From NCBI GenBank assembly GCA_018268085.1, contig JAFDXE010000003.1, positions 62,001 to 126,000 of the forward strand: a stretch of DNA of 64,000 nucleotides, written 5' to 3'. A program made the position numbers and the translations under genes. Source of the stretch: Bacteroidota bacterium (GTDB lineage: Bacteria > Bacteroidota > Bacteroidia > Chitinophagales > Chitinophagaceae). This document shows positions 24,858 to 34,246 of this stretch, one piece after another. Position 1 is the stretch's first letter; each line of letters starts with the position of its first letter. The notes beneath the pieces were generated by a model. The model was not told the origin of the DNA. It saw only the letters and a program-made list of their open reading frames with translations, and searched no databases.

Positions 24858-24919
24858 CTCTTAGTTGTATAAGAATGAAGGCAATCACTCCTTGCAACAC
24901 TGTGGTTAACCTACCCCCA

Positions 24920-24953
24920 TAAAAAAAGTCTTCCGGTTAACCGAAAGACTTTA
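24920..24953 (-). terminator. Terminator after rpsP
   Basis: Arms AAAGTCTT/AAGACTTT with an inner CGGTTAACCG palindrome, followed on the minus strand by seven Ts. Confidence 0.85.
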
Positions 24954-24974
24954 ATGAATTGACTGGAACAGAGA

Positions 24975-25439
24975 TTATTCTTCTGTTTTGGTTTCTTCAG
25001 ATGCAATAGGGGCATCAACTTTTTCTGCAACTTTCTTTACTACCGGGGCATCACGGCGATCGTTACGTGCTTTTTTATGAGCACTCTGACGTTTTGTAAT
25101 GCTTGCATCATGTTCGGAACTCCATTTGGTGAATTTCTCCATTGCTGTAGCTTCATCAAACAGTCCCAGGCCAACACCACGTAATAAATGTTTCAGGTAC
25201 AACACTCCTTTGAAAGAAAGGATACGGCGTACAGTATCGGTGGGTTGAGCACCTTTCTGTAACCAATCCAATGCTTTCTGACGATCGATCTGGATGGTAG
25301 CCGGAACGGTCAGCGGATTGTAAGAACCTAATTTCTGAATAAATTTTCCATCACGTGGGCTGCGGGCGTCCGCAATTACGATGAAATAGAATGGTCTCTT
25401 TTTTGAACCATGTCGTTGCAATCTCATTTTAACAGCCAT
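24975..25439 (-). CDS. rpsP: 30S ribosomal protein S16
   Basis: The N-terminal 80 residues are standard S16: [19 protein letters not shown], then [19 protein letters not shown] and the [10 protein letters not shown] segment. The 154-residue total is longer than the usual 80-90 because of a Lys/Ala/Glu-rich C-terminal tail, which is common in Bacteroidota. S16 is a primary 30S assembly protein. It follows ffh on the same strand, as in the classical ffh-rpsP-rimM order, and has its own promoter and terminator; rimM has been separated from it by 5.9 kb. Confidence 0.96.
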   Translation of the reverse strand: MAVKMRLQRHGSKKRPFYFIVIADARSPRDGKFIQKLGSYNPLTVPATIQIDRQKALDWLQKGAQPTDTVRRILSFKGVLYLKHLLRGVGLGLFDEATAMEKFTKWSSEHDASITKRQSAHKKARNDRRDAPVVKKVAEKVDAPIASEETKTEE

Positions 25440-25526
25440 AAAAAATAGACATTTTTTTGGTTGTGAATAATAGGGTTTATCTCCTTTAAAAAGGACTGCG
25501 AATATATACAGCCTGTACTAATAATC

Positions 25527-25534
25527 CAAATTTA
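25527..25534 (-). promoter_or_regulatory. -7 element of rpsP
   Basis: On the minus strand TAAATTTG; predicts a leader of about 80 nt that contains a small TCCTTT/AAAGGA hairpin (25482-25495) before the start codon. Confidence 0.55.
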
Positions 25535-25563
25535 ATCCAATAAAATTATTGAGTACTAAAGCA

Positions 25564-26889
25564 TTAACGCCTGCCCATTCCCGGCATCATTCTTCCCATC
25601 GGCATTTTATTCATCATTTTCATCATGTCTTTCATCTGCTCAAACTGCTTTAAAAACTGGTTTAACTCGGCAATATCTTTACCACTTCCTTTTGCAATAC
25701 GCTGCTTCCTGCCGGGGTTGATAATATCCGGATTCCTTCTTTCTTCCAGGGTCATCGAATTAATCATCGCTTCAATTCCTTTAAATGCATCATCATTAAT
25801 ATCGAGATCTTTAATCTGCTTACCAACACCGGGTATCATCGCCATCAGGTCTTTCAGGTTACCCATTTTCTTAATCTGTTGCAACTGGGTTTTAAAATCT
25901 TCAAAATCGAACTGGTTTTTACGGATCTTTTTTTCCAGTTTCGCCGCTTCTGCTGCATCAAATTGTTCCTGGGCTTTTTCTACCAGGCTCACAATATCAC
26001 CCATTCCCAGGATACGCTGTGCCATCCTTTCCGGATAAAACACATCCAACGTTTCCATTTTTTCACCACTGCTGCTGAACTTAATGGGTTTGTTTACTGT
26101 GTATTTTATAGATAAAGCCGCACCACCTCTTGTATCACCATCGAGTTTGGTTAAAACCACTCCGCTAAAATCGAGGCGTTCATTAAATGCGGCTGCAGTA
26201 TTCACCGCATCCTGCCCCGTCATACTATCAACCACAAATAAAATCTCCTGCGGGTTAACTGCTGCTTTAATATTGGCAACTTCAGTCATCATCGCTTCGT
26301 CTACAGCTAAACGTCCGGCCGTATCAATGATGATCACATTCTTATTTTTTGCTTTTGCTTCTTTGATGGCATTTTGTGCAATCAAAACCGCATCTTTATT
26401 TTCTCTCTCACTATACACATCCACACCAATCTGCCCTCCCAATACTTCCAACTGGTCTATCGCCGCCGGCCGGTATATATCACCTGCAACAAGTAAGGGC
26501 GATTTACCTTTTTTTGTTTTCAGGTAATTGGCCAGTTTACCACTAAAAGTAGTTTTACCACTACCCTGCAGGCCTGCAATTAATATAATGGCCGGACTAC
26601 CGGTAATATTGAATTCACTTTCTTTTCCACCCATGAGTTCCGTCAGTTCATCCTGCACAATTTTAACCATCAACTGGCCGGGGCTAACGGCGGTTAACAC
26701 TTTCTCTCCGAGTGCTTTGTCTTTTATCTTATCTGTAAACTCTTTTGCAATTTTGTAATTCACATCCGCATCCACTAATGCACGGCGTATATCCTTTACC
26801 GTGTTAGCAATATTAAGATCGGTGATTCTTCCCTGGCCTTTTATATTTTTAAATGCCGATTCTAATTTTTCACTGAGATTCTGGAACAT
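25564..26889 (-). CDS. ffh: Signal recognition particle protein Ffh
   Basis: A GTPase of 441 residues that binds 4.5S RNA and delivers ribosomes making membrane proteins to FtsY. The N domain begins MFQNLSEKLESAFKNIKGQG. The G domain shows GLQGSGKTT, DTAGRLAVDE and TKLDGDTRGG. The Met-rich M domain carries the SGKDIAELNQFLKQFEQMK stretch and ends in MPMGRMMPGMGRR. Length is normal. It sits between sucA and rpsP on the same strand. Confidence 0.97.
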   Translation of the reverse strand: MFQNLSEKLESAFKNIKGQGRITDLNIANTVKDIRRALVDADVNYKIAKEFTDKIKDKALGEKVLTAVSPGQLMVKIVQDELTELMGGKESEFNITGSPAIILIAGLQGSGKTTFSGKLANYLKTKKGKSPLLVAGDIYRPAAIDQLEVLGGQIGVDVYSERENKDAVLIAQNAIKEAKAKNKNVIIIDTAGRLAVDEAMMTEVANIKAAVNPQEILFVVDSMTGQDAVNTAAAFNERLDFSGVVLTKLDGDTRGGAALSIKYTVNKPIKFSSSGEKMETLDVFYPERMAQRILGMGDIVSLVEKAQEQFDAAEAAKLEKKIRKNQFDFEDFKTQLQQIKKMGNLKDLMAMIPGVGKQIKDLDINDDAFKGIEAMINSMTLEERRNPDIINPGRKQRIAKGSGKDIAELNQFLKQFEQMKDMMKMMNKMPMGRMMPGMGRR

Positions 26890-26931
26890 ATCTTTTATAG
26901 TAATTTTTGTAAATTGATTGTCTTTTTTTAC

Positions 26932-26946
26932 TGTGAGCCGTGAGCT
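26932..26946. repeat. Two GAGC-type heptamers at the sucA stop
   Basis: GTGAGCC GTGAGCT overlaps the end of sucA; the same unit as the tract at 12403-12444. Confidence 0.4.
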
Positions 26947-29690
26947 TATATTCCGAACGCTGCCTCAATTAACTCAGCCTGCTCCTTCGCATGCACCTTA
27001 GCATAACCCGTAGCAGTAGACGCACTTGCCTGCCTGCTAATAATGTAAAAATTAATATTTTTTAAGTTCATACGTAAGAAAGTTGCTGCGCCCATATTCT
27101 GTGGTTCTTCCTGTACCCAATACCAGATGGCTTTACTATACTTTTTATATAAAGCATCCAATTGGTTTTGTGGTAAAGGATAGATCTGTTCCAACCTGAT
27201 AATAGCAACATCCGTACGATTATCTTTTTGTTTCCTTTCCATTAAATCGAAATAAATTTTACCGGTACACAGCATTACCTTTTTTATTGTAACCGGGTCG
27301 GCAACCGTTGCATCATCTATCACTTCTTTAAATCCGCCGGAGGTAAACTCGGTAATTTCACTATACGTTCCGGGAAGACGAAGATTTGCTTTTGGCGAAA
27401 ACTGTATCAGTGGTTTTCGGAACGGCCAGGCCAGTTGCCTGCGTAATGCGTGAAAGAAATTGGCTGCAGTTGTAATATTGGTAACCACCATATTCAACTC
27501 TGCACATTGTTGCAGGAATCTTTCCATACGGGCGCTGCTGTGTTCGGGACCTTGTCCTTCGTAACCATGCGGCAACAACATAACGATACCGTTCATACGC
27601 TGCCATTTGGTTTCAGCTCCGGCGATGAACTGATCAATAATGGTTTGTGCACCATTCACAAAATCACCGAACTGAGCTTCCCATAATACCAGCGCATTTG
27701 GATTAGCCATTGCATAACCATATTCAAATCCTAAAACGGCATATTCGCTTAGTAAGGAATTAAAAATTCTGAAGGGCGCCTGGTTCTCTGAAAAATGATC
27801 CAGCCTGTTGTATTCGGCATTGTTGGTTTCGTCATATATCACTGCATGGCGGTGACTAAATGTTCCTCTCTTAACATCCTGCCCACTCATCCGAACATCT
27901 TTACCTTCTGTGAGTAAACTCGAGTAAGCCAGTAGTTCCGCTGTAGCCCAATCTATTTTATGCTGATCGTTAAATAATTTTACTTTATCCTGCAACAGCT
28001 TTTCCACTTTTTTTAATGGTTTGAAACCTGCAGGCCACTTCATCAGTGCATCAAACAAGTTATTCAATTCTGTTTCATTAATTGCGGTAACAGGAGAACT
28101 GTTGAAATCATCGGCTTTTGCCCTGCGTAAACTCTGCCACCAGGTTTCCTGTTTCTGGTAAGTATAGGGAAGCGGGTTTTGTTTAATTTCATCTAACCGG
28201 TTTTGTAACTCTGCCAGGAATTGTTGTTCCATTTCTTTCGCCAGCGCTTTAGCATCCGGCTCTCCATTTTCAATCAGGAACTGTGTATATACTTCTCTCG
28301 GGTTAAGGTGCTTGTCAATTAGCGCATATAATTGTGGCTGTGTAAATTTCGGCTCATCGCCTTCGTTATGTCCGTGCCTGCGGTAACATACCATGTCAAT
28401 AAAAATATCACTATTGAATTCCTGCCGGTAACGGGTTGCAATTTCTGCTACTTTCACAACAGCTTCCGCATCATCGCCATTTACGTGAAATACAGGTGCC
28501 TGCACCATTGAAGCAACAGAAGTACAATAATCCGCACTGCGGGCATCGTCGAAATCTGTTGTAAATCCTATCTGGTTGTTGATGACAAAGTGAATGGTTC
28601 CACCGGTATAATATCCTTTCAGCTTACTCATCTGTAAAACTTCATACACGATTCCCTGTCCTGCAACCGATGCATCCCCGTGAATAAGTACCGGTAAAAT
28701 TTTATCATAATCGCTATTGTATAACACGTCTGCCTTGCTACGGGCAAAACCAATTACCAACGGATCTACTGCTTCCAGGTGAGATGGATTGGGGGATAAT
28801 TTCAGGTGGATTTTCTTTCCTGATGCCGTGTGTACATCACTACTGTAGCCCTGGTGATATTTCACATCCCCTGAGCCCATGGTGGTATCGGGGGTTGCGG
28901 TTCCTTCAAATTCTGTAAATATCTGTTCGTATGTTTTACCGAGAATGTTCGCCAATACATTCAGCCTGCCCCTGTGAGCCATTCCTATAATTACCTCTTC
29001 CACACTATTGGAAGCAGCGGTATTTAAAATAGCATCGAGTGCAGCAATGGTTGTTTCACCACCTTCAAGGCTAAATCTTTTCTGGCCGATGTATTTGGTG
29101 TGAAGAAATTTCTCAAAGATTACTCCTTCATTGAGTTTTTGCAGAATCCTTCTTTTCTGATCAATTACAACCGGCTTTGGCAGTGTATTTTCAATTTCAT
29201 TGATCAGCCAGTCAACCTTTTTTTGATTTTTTATATAGGTAAACTCAACACCCACATGGTTTGTATAAGCCGCCTGAAGGTGACTGATCACATTTCTGAG
29301 CGTTGTTTTACTAATATTAGCGAACCTGGATGCTTCGAATTCAGTATCCAGGTCGGCGTCTGATAAACCGAAATTTTCCAGCTCCAGGTTAGCATGCCTG
29401 TTTTTCCGCTCCCGAATTGGATTGGTACGTGAAATAAGGTGCCCCTTTTTCCGGTAGGCCAGGATCAGTTTGTACACAGCAAATTCTTTTTCTAATTGCT
29501 GGGCCGCAACAGAAGCCGTGCCCGCAGGCTTTACAGCTTTTGCCGGAAGGGTATCAGAAACTGCAAAATCGTATCCTTCAAAAAACTTACGTAATTCAGA
29601 ATCAATACTTTCAGGATCTTTTACAAAATCCCTGTACAGGTTTTCTATGTAGCCCGGATGAGCGTTGGTGATAAACTGAAAATCCTTCAT
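26946..29690 (-). CDS. sucA: 2-oxoglutarate dehydrogenase E1 component
   Basis: A thiamine-diphosphate enzyme of 914 residues that decarboxylates 2-oxoglutarate and passes succinyl to the E2 subunit in the TCA cycle. Visible are FHTKYIGQKRFSLEGGE, GMAHRGRLNVLANILGK, SPNPSHLEAVDPLV, the diphosphate-binding HGDASVAGQGIVYE and MVCYRRHGHNEGDEP, and the C-terminal LLPHGYEGQGPEHSSAR. Length is normal. The E2 gene (sucB) is not within this window downstream; the next gene is ffh. Isocitrate dehydrogenase, the preceding TCA step, is encoded 6 kb away on the same strand. Confidence 0.97.
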   Translation of the reverse strand: MKDFQFITNAHPGYIENLYRDFVKDPESIDSELRKFFEGYDFAVSDTLPAKAVKPAGTASVAAQQLEKEFAVYKLILAYRKKGHLISRTNPIRERKNRHANLELENFGLSDADLDTEFEASRFANISKTTLRNVISHLQAAYTNHVGVEFTYIKNQKKVDWLINEIENTLPKPVVIDQKRRILQKLNEGVIFEKFLHTKYIGQKRFSLEGGETTIAALDAILNTAASNSVEEVIIGMAHRGRLNVLANILGKTYEQIFTEFEGTATPDTTMGSGDVKYHQGYSSDVHTASGKKIHLKLSPNPSHLEAVDPLVIGFARSKADVLYNSDYDKILPVLIHGDASVAGQGIVYEVLQMSKLKGYYTGGTIHFVINNQIGFTTDFDDARSADYCTSVASMVQAPVFHVNGDDAEAVVKVAEIATRYRQEFNSDIFIDMVCYRRHGHNEGDEPKFTQPQLYALIDKHLNPREVYTQFLIENGEPDAKALAKEMEQQFLAELQNRLDEIKQNPLPYTYQKQETWWQSLRRAKADDFNSSPVTAINETELNNLFDALMKWPAGFKPLKKVEKLLQDKVKLFNDQHKIDWATAELLAYSSLLTEGKDVRMSGQDVKRGTFSHRHAVIYDETNNAEYNRLDHFSENQAPFRIFNSLLSEYAVLGFEYGYAMANPNALVLWEAQFGDFVNGAQTIIDQFIAGAETKWQRMNGIVMLLPHGYEGQGPEHSSARMERFLQQCAELNMVVTNITTAANFFHALRRQLAWPFRKPLIQFSPKANLRLPGTYSEITEFTSGGFKEVIDDATVADPVTIKKVMLCTGKIYFDLMERKQKDNRTDVAIIRLEQIYPLPQNQLDALYKKYSKAIWYWVQEEPQNMGAATFLRMNLKNINFYIISRQASASTATGYAKVHAKEQAELIEAAFGI

Positions 29691-29827
29691 TATTTATATT
29701 TATGGAAGTGAAAACGGGATGCAAATATCGGCTTTTATGCCAAGGAAAAATTATGGTTTGGTTGTTTTTACATGGCTGAACCCGTAAAAAAATCTAAAAA
29801 AATAGCTCTTTATCAAAAGTGATTCCC

Positions 29828-29835
29828 TATCTTTG
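29828..29835 (+). promoter_or_regulatory. -7 element of rpsT
   Basis: TATCTTTG, 20 nt before the rpsT start codon. Confidence 0.65.
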
Positions 29836-29855
29836 CAACCCTTAAAAAAGAATAA

Positions 29856-30113
29856 ATGGCAAATCATTCAGCAACGAAGAAAGACGTACGTCAGAGTGCT
29901 AAGCGTAACGAACGTAACCGTTATTATGGTAAAACAACCCGTAACGCTATCCGTGATATCAGGGCTTTGGAAGATAAAACAACTGCTGTAGGCAAACTAC
30001 CGGAAGTAGCTTCTATGATCGATAAGCTGGCTAAACGTGGTACCATTCACAAGAATAAAGCAGCGAACCTGAAGAGGAAACTTGCTTTAAAAGTGAATGC
30101 ACTGGGTAAATAA
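29856..30113 (+). CDS. rpsT: 30S ribosomal protein S20
   Basis: The 85-residue very basic protein begins MANHSATKKDVRQSAKRNERN and ends with NLKRKLALKVNALGK. It has the all-helical pattern and the HKNKAANLKRKL motif of S20, which binds 16S rRNA in the body of the 30S subunit. It is a single-gene unit with a clear promoter upstream and a terminator just downstream, divergent from sucA. Confidence 0.95.
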   Translation: MANHSATKKDVRQSAKRNERNRYYGKTTRNAIRDIRALEDKTTAVGKLPEVASMIDKLAKRGTIHKNKAANLKRKLALKVNALGK

Positions 30114-30137
30114 TCAAGAGTGTACTTACAGATATTG

Positions 30138-30170
30138 AAAGCCTGCTTTAACAGCGGGCTTTTTTGTTTT
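30138..30170 (+). terminator. Terminator after rpsT
   Basis: AAAGCCTGC / GCGGGCTTT stem followed by TTTTTGTTTTT. Confidence 0.85.
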
Positions 30171-30233
30171 TGGCTAATAGCAGAATGAAAATGAATCCTG
30201 TTTAATTAATTTCAAAAATTAAAAAAAAATACA

Positions 30234-31958
30234 ATGAAACTGATAGTTTCTATTATCTCCGTTTTACTGTGTTTCCTGCATTCTTCCGGGCAGCAAACTG
30301 CATTTGAAAAAAGCGGTGGTAAGAAAACAGCCACTTATGCTGAAGTGGTTGAATGGTATAAGCAATTGGATAAGTCTTCACCCCGAATCCTGGTAAAAGA
30401 AACCGGCACTACCGATGCCGGCTACCCGCTGCAGCTTGTGTTGGTAAGTAATGATGGCAAATTCAATCCTACCGTATGGCACCGGCAAAAAAAAGTAGTC
30501 ATCCTCATCAATAATGGCATTCATCCGGGTGAACCAGATGGTATTGATGCCAGTATGATGCTGGTTCGGGATATAAAAACGGGAAAAATAAAATTACCAG
30601 ATAATGTGACTCTTGGTATTATCCCGGTATATAATATTGGCGGATGCCTGAATCGAAATTCCAGTACCAGGGTAAACCAGAACGGACCGGAGGAATACGG
30701 CTTCAGGGGCAATTCACAAAACCTTGATCTGAACAGAGACTTTACCAAATGCGACAGTAAGGAAGCAAAAACCTTTGCGCAAATTTTTCATTATTTAAAC
30801 CCGGATATATTTTTAGATACGCACGTTAGCGATGGAGCCGATTACCAGCATACCATGACGTTGATTACAACACAATACGATAAACTGGGAACCATCGCCG
30901 GCAACTGGTTAAAAAAACAATTTGAGCCGGCTGTATATAATGAAATGTCAGCGAAAGGCTGGGACCTGATCCCTTATGTAGATTTCAGCAACAATGAATT
31001 CTTTACAAAAGGGATGACCATGTTTTATGAAACGCCCCGTTATTCTTCGGGTTATGCGGCATTATTCAACACGTTTTCATTCATATCGGAAACGCATATG
31101 CTGAAAACTTTTTCGCAACGCGTTAAATCAACCTACGACCTGGAATTATCTTTCATAAATACAGCTTCAAAAAAAGCCGGTGAATTGATTGCTACGAGAG
31201 AAAATGCGAGAGAATCAGCTATGCACCAAACCATGTTTCCGCTCAAATGGCAGGTGGATACAACCTATTTTTCTGAAATTACATTTAAAGGTTATGAAGC
31301 GGACTCATCAATGAGTGAAGCTACCGGATTGCAAAAAATGTTTTACAATCACGCTAAGCCATACACGAAAAAAATTAAGTTTTATTACACTTATGTCCCT
31401 TCAATACAGGTTCAAAAACCGCTTGCTTATATAATTCCTCAAGGCTGGCAGGCTGTAGTTGATTTACTGGAATTAAATGGTGTGGCTATAAAGCGTATTT
31501 CTTCAGATACTGATATCACCGTAACAACTTATCATATTGATGAATATAAATCCTATGACAAACCGTATGAAAAGCATCATAAAAATTATGCTGTGAAAAT
31601 ATCTGCCGACCGGCAGCAAATCCATTTTTTAAAAGGAGATTGCCTGGTAGAAATGAACCAGCCCGTTAACCGTTACATTATTGAAATGCTGGAACCCAAT
31701 GGCGATGATAGTTTTTTTGCGTGGAATTTCTTTGACGCTATTTTACAACAGAAAGAAGGTTACAGCGATTACAGGTGGGAAGATGTAGCAACAGAAATAC
31801 TCAGCAAAGACCTCGCCTTAAAACAAAAACTGGATAATAAAAAAAAGGCAGATCCAAAGTTTGCTGCTGATGCATCAGCCATCCTTGATTTTATTTATAA
31901 AAATTCTTCCTGGTATGAGAAAGCCCATTTAAGGTATCCGGTATTTAGGATTGATTGA
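30234..31958 (+). CDS. Secreted M14-family zinc carboxypeptidase-like protein
   Basis: The 574-residue product has a signal peptide (first about 19 residues, ending HSSGQ). Its M14 catalytic domain has the zinc ligands His97 and Glu100 in NGIHPGEPDG and a third ligand His197 in FLDTHVSDG. A candidate general-base Glu lies in SFISETHML. M14 enzymes remove C-terminal amino acids or trim peptidoglycan stem peptides; this one is likely periplasmic or secreted. The second half (about 330-574) matches no domain I recognise and may be a beta-sandwich plus helical tail. It is a single gene. Confidence 0.88.
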   Translation: MKLIVSIISVLLCFLHSSGQQTAFEKSGGKKTATYAEVVEWYKQLDKSSPRILVKETGTTDAGYPLQLVLVSNDGKFNPTVWHRQKKVVILINNGIHPGEPDGIDASMMLVRDIKTGKIKLPDNVTLGIIPVYNIGGCLNRNSSTRVNQNGPEEYGFRGNSQNLDLNRDFTKCDSKEAKTFAQIFHYLNPDIFLDTHVSDGADYQHTMTLITTQYDKLGTIAGNWLKKQFEPAVYNEMSAKGWDLIPYVDFSNNEFFTKGMTMFYETPRYSSGYAALFNTFSFISETHMLKTFSQRVKSTYDLELSFINTASKKAGELIATRENARESAMHQTMFPLKWQVDTTYFSEITFKGYEADSSMSEATGLQKMFYNHAKPYTKKIKFYYTYVPSIQVQKPLAYIIPQGWQAVVDLLELNGVAIKRISSDTDITVTTYHIDEYKSYDKPYEKHHKNYAVKISADRQQIHFLKGDCLVEMNQPVNRYIIEMLEPNGDDSFFAWNFFDAILQQKEGYSDYRWEDVATEILSKDLALKQKLDNKKKADPKFAADASAILDFIYKNSSWYEKAHLRYPVFRID

Positions 31959-31974
31959 TATTATTTGTACTATA

Positions 31975-32886
31975 TTAGTTCGGGTTTCCCGGTTTTAATG
32001 CGTCCAGGCTCATTAAGAATTTTATAATCGCTTCATTGATCTCGGCATTTTTGTTCTTTTCAAAGTTGCCATGTTGTCCACCCTTTACTACCAAAAACTC
32101 ATTCTTAACCCCTAATTGCAACAACTTATTATGAAGATCGATTGAATGCCGGTAAGGAACAACAGGATCAGAATCTCCATGTACAATAAATATTGGCGGG
32201 CTCGATTTTTTTAAATTGCTAACAGGAGAAACAGCTTTTGCAAAGGCAATATCAGTTTTTTTTGTTCCAAGCCAGGTAGTGGCAGATTTACTCTGAATAT
32301 TTGTTCCGTATGCCCAATCCCACACATCAGTAATACCATATTTATCTATTATAGCTGCTACTTTACAATGGTTGATTACATTATTCTCTCCATCAAAAAT
32401 GTGATCATTTTCCAGCAGACCAACCATTAATGCCAGATGCGCACCCGCTGAACTTCCCATCACTACAATTTTATTGGTATCAATATTTAATTCCCTGGCA
32501 TTTTTTATTAAGTAAAATAAAGCACTTCTCGAATCCTGTATAGCCGCGGGCGCAGTGGCCTGTTTACTTACCCGGTATTCAATATTTGCCACGGCAAATC
32601 CGGCGTTAAAGTAAGTTTCAAAATCAATCTGTGATTCTTTTGCTCCATGATTCCAGCCGCCACCATGTATATTGATAATTATCGGAGTTGGCTTATCTGT
32701 TCGTGGCGGAAGATATATATCTATCAAGCCCTCCCAATCATTCAACTTTGTATATACTTTATTTAAATAAGCTGAATATCCAATTGGATATTTAACAGGT
32801 ATGTTTTTACTGGAATGCCTGACCTGATCAGAAGTAATTTGGCCTGATAAAATCAGGGCAACCCAAAATATGGGTATCACTTTCAT
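31975..32886 (-). CDS. Secreted alpha/beta hydrolase (esterase-lipase type)
   Basis: The 303-residue product has a hydrophobic signal-like start (MKVIPIFWVALILSGQ). Its alpha/beta-hydrolase domain carries the oxyanion motif HGGGW (74-78), the nucleophile elbow GSSAG (Ser146), the acid region VHGDSDPVVP and the catalytic His in KGGQHGNF. This fits the BD-FAE/esterase group that removes acyl groups from carbohydrates or small esters. The substrate is unknown. It converges with the M14 peptidase gene with only 16 nt between, and stands alone. Confidence 0.86.
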   Translation of the reverse strand: MKVIPIFWVALILSGQITSDQVRHSSKNIPVKYPIGYSAYLNKVYTKLNDWEGLIDIYLPPRTDKPTPIIINIHGGGWNHGAKESQIDFETYFNAGFAVANIEYRVSKQATAPAAIQDSRSALFYLIKNARELNIDTNKIVVMGSSAGAHLALMVGLLENDHIFDGENNVINHCKVAAIIDKYGITDVWDWAYGTNIQSKSATTWLGTKKTDIAFAKAVSPVSNLKKSSPPIFIVHGDSDPVVPYRHSIDLHNKLLQLGVKNEFLVVKGGQHGNFEKNKNAEINEAIIKFLMSLDALKPGNPN

Positions 32887-33535
32887 GTAGTAGGTTTTAA
32901 TTGGTTAATTAATTCAAAGTCTTGCCTTATCAGGCAGTAATAAATACCAGGTACTTGGTTTTAGCCATTAATTGGGAGGAGAATTTTAGCCGCTTTAGTT
33001 ACATTCCTGTTATTTAAGAGGATCAAAATCCAGGGCTTTTTACTCATAAGCTGAGATTAGAAAGTTGGATATGATAAATATAATAAATTAAATATGAAAT
33101 ATATTTAATTTATTCTGACTTTTGTGTTTACCAGTTCGCCTTATCATAACTTATTAATTTTTAAAGGCTATATCCAAAAAAAAGCAGAAGAATAGTTATC
33201 AAATGATCAAGTAGTGTTACATCCATATACCTAATGCTGTAATGTAGCTATCAGGAGATGGATAAAGGAGCTGTTTGTTTGGGGAAACAAAAAAGGTAAA
33301 TAACTGATAGTCCGTTTTGTAACTTTTATTTCATCCAACATAAATTGGATACCCTTTAACCTGTATCTGTACCTTCATTTAAGGATCCTGTGACCAGAAT
33401 GAAGAGATTAATTTTATTGCCTTTTCACTAATAAAAAGCCTTTGAGATTTCGTGGATTTCTCGGCAATTTCCCCTACCTTCGCTGCCCGTTCAAAAAAAC
33501 GGATAAACAAATTTTTTTACAAAAAAAACAGGTAA
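32887..33535. other. Long non-coding gap before rpsF
   Basis: 649 bp with no convincing gene. It holds an AT-only inverted repeat at 33082-33114 (14-bp arms, 5-nt loop), the rpsF promoter (TACCTTCG, 33475-33482) and a small CCGTT/AACGG hairpin (33487-33502) at the expected 5' end of the rpsF message. The remaining sequence shows only stop-rich, AT-rich DNA. Confidence 0.6.
33082..33114. repeat. AT-only perfect inverted repeat
   Basis: Arms AATAAATTAAATAT (33082-33095) and ATATTTAATTTATT (33101-33114) are perfect complements around GAAAT. It is not followed by a U-run typical of a terminator and not close to any start codon. Confidence 0.75.
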
Positions 33536-33892
33536 ATGAGCAACTACGAATTGATGGTGATTTTTACTCCTGTGCTTTCTGAGGATGAATACAAAGCAGC
33601 TCAGAAAAAATTCGAGAGCCTCGTTAAAGAAAACGGTGGCGAAGTTTTGCACAGCAAACCATGGGGACTAAAATCACTGGCGTATCCGGTAGCCAAAAAG
33701 ACTACAGGTCTGTATTGGGTAATGGAATATTCTGCGCCAACCAGCTTCAATGAAAAGTTGAAAATTCAACTTTTGCGTGACGAATCAGTAATGCGTCACA
33801 TGTTCACTGTACTCGATAAATACGCCGTTGAGTACAATGCAAAAAAGAGAAGTGGTGTACAACATTCTGTAACTGAAAAAGCGGAGGCATAA
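33536..33892 (+). CDS. rpsF: 30S ribosomal protein S6
   Basis: The 118-residue product begins [19 protein letters not shown] and contains [31 protein letters not shown] in its core (here over two strands), typical of S6. S6 binds S18 and the central domain of 16S rRNA. It heads the rpsF-rpsR-rplI operon; no ssb gene is present between, as is normal in this phylum. The leader is about 50 nt with a small hairpin that could be an autoregulatory site for S6:S18. Confidence 0.95.
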   Translation: MSNYELMVIFTPVLSEDEYKAAQKKFESLVKENGGEVLHSKPWGLKSLAYPVAKKTTGLYWVMEYSAPTSFNEKLKIQLLRDESVMRHMFTVLDKYAVEYNAKKRSGVQHSVTEKAEA

Positions 33893-33894
33893 TC

Positions 33895-34161
33895 ATGGCA
33901 AAAGCAAATGAAATAAAGTACCTCACAGCGATCAAAGCTGATAAGCGTCCTAAAAAATACTGCCGCTTTAAGAAGATGGGCATCCGTTATGTAGATTACA
34001 AAGACGGAGAATTCCTGAAGAAATTCCTGAATGAACAAGGTAAATTGTTACCTCGTCGTATCACTGGAAATTCTCTTAAATTCCAGCGCAAAGTAAGTGA
34101 GGCAGTAAAGAAAGCCCGTCAAATGGCCATTCTTCCTTACGTAACAGATCTTTTGAAATAA
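33895..34161 (+). CDS. rpsR: 30S ribosomal protein S18
   Basis: The 88-residue basic protein contains the S18 core: [17 protein letters not shown], then [15 protein letters not shown] and the [11 protein letters not shown] end. It pairs with S6 in the 30S platform. It starts 2 nt after the rpsF stop and is followed by an 85-nt gap with a palindrome before rplI. Confidence 0.95.
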   Translation: MAKANEIKYLTAIKADKRPKKYCRFKKMGIRYVDYKDGEFLKKFLNEQGKLLPRRITGNSLKFQRKVSEAVKKARQMAILPYVTDLLK

Positions 34162-34184
34162 AATTGTAAACCACCCTAATCCCG

Positions 34185-34202
34185 TTCCGATAGCTATTGG
34201 AA
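34185..34202. repeat. Palindrome between rpsR and rplI
   Basis: TTCCGATAGCTATTGGAA, an almost perfect palindrome (one G:T-type mismatch), of the CCGATAGCTATCGG kind seen as dispersed repeats in Bacteroidota. Confidence 0.55.
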
Positions 34203-34246
34203 GCAGGAGAAAGTCCTTCATTGAGATTGGGTAAAAATGCAAAATC

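Noticed and set aside
24662-24922. Plus-strand 86-codon open frame
   Set aside because: Runs through the CTTCGTGCC-type non-coding repeat; product is repeat-derived.
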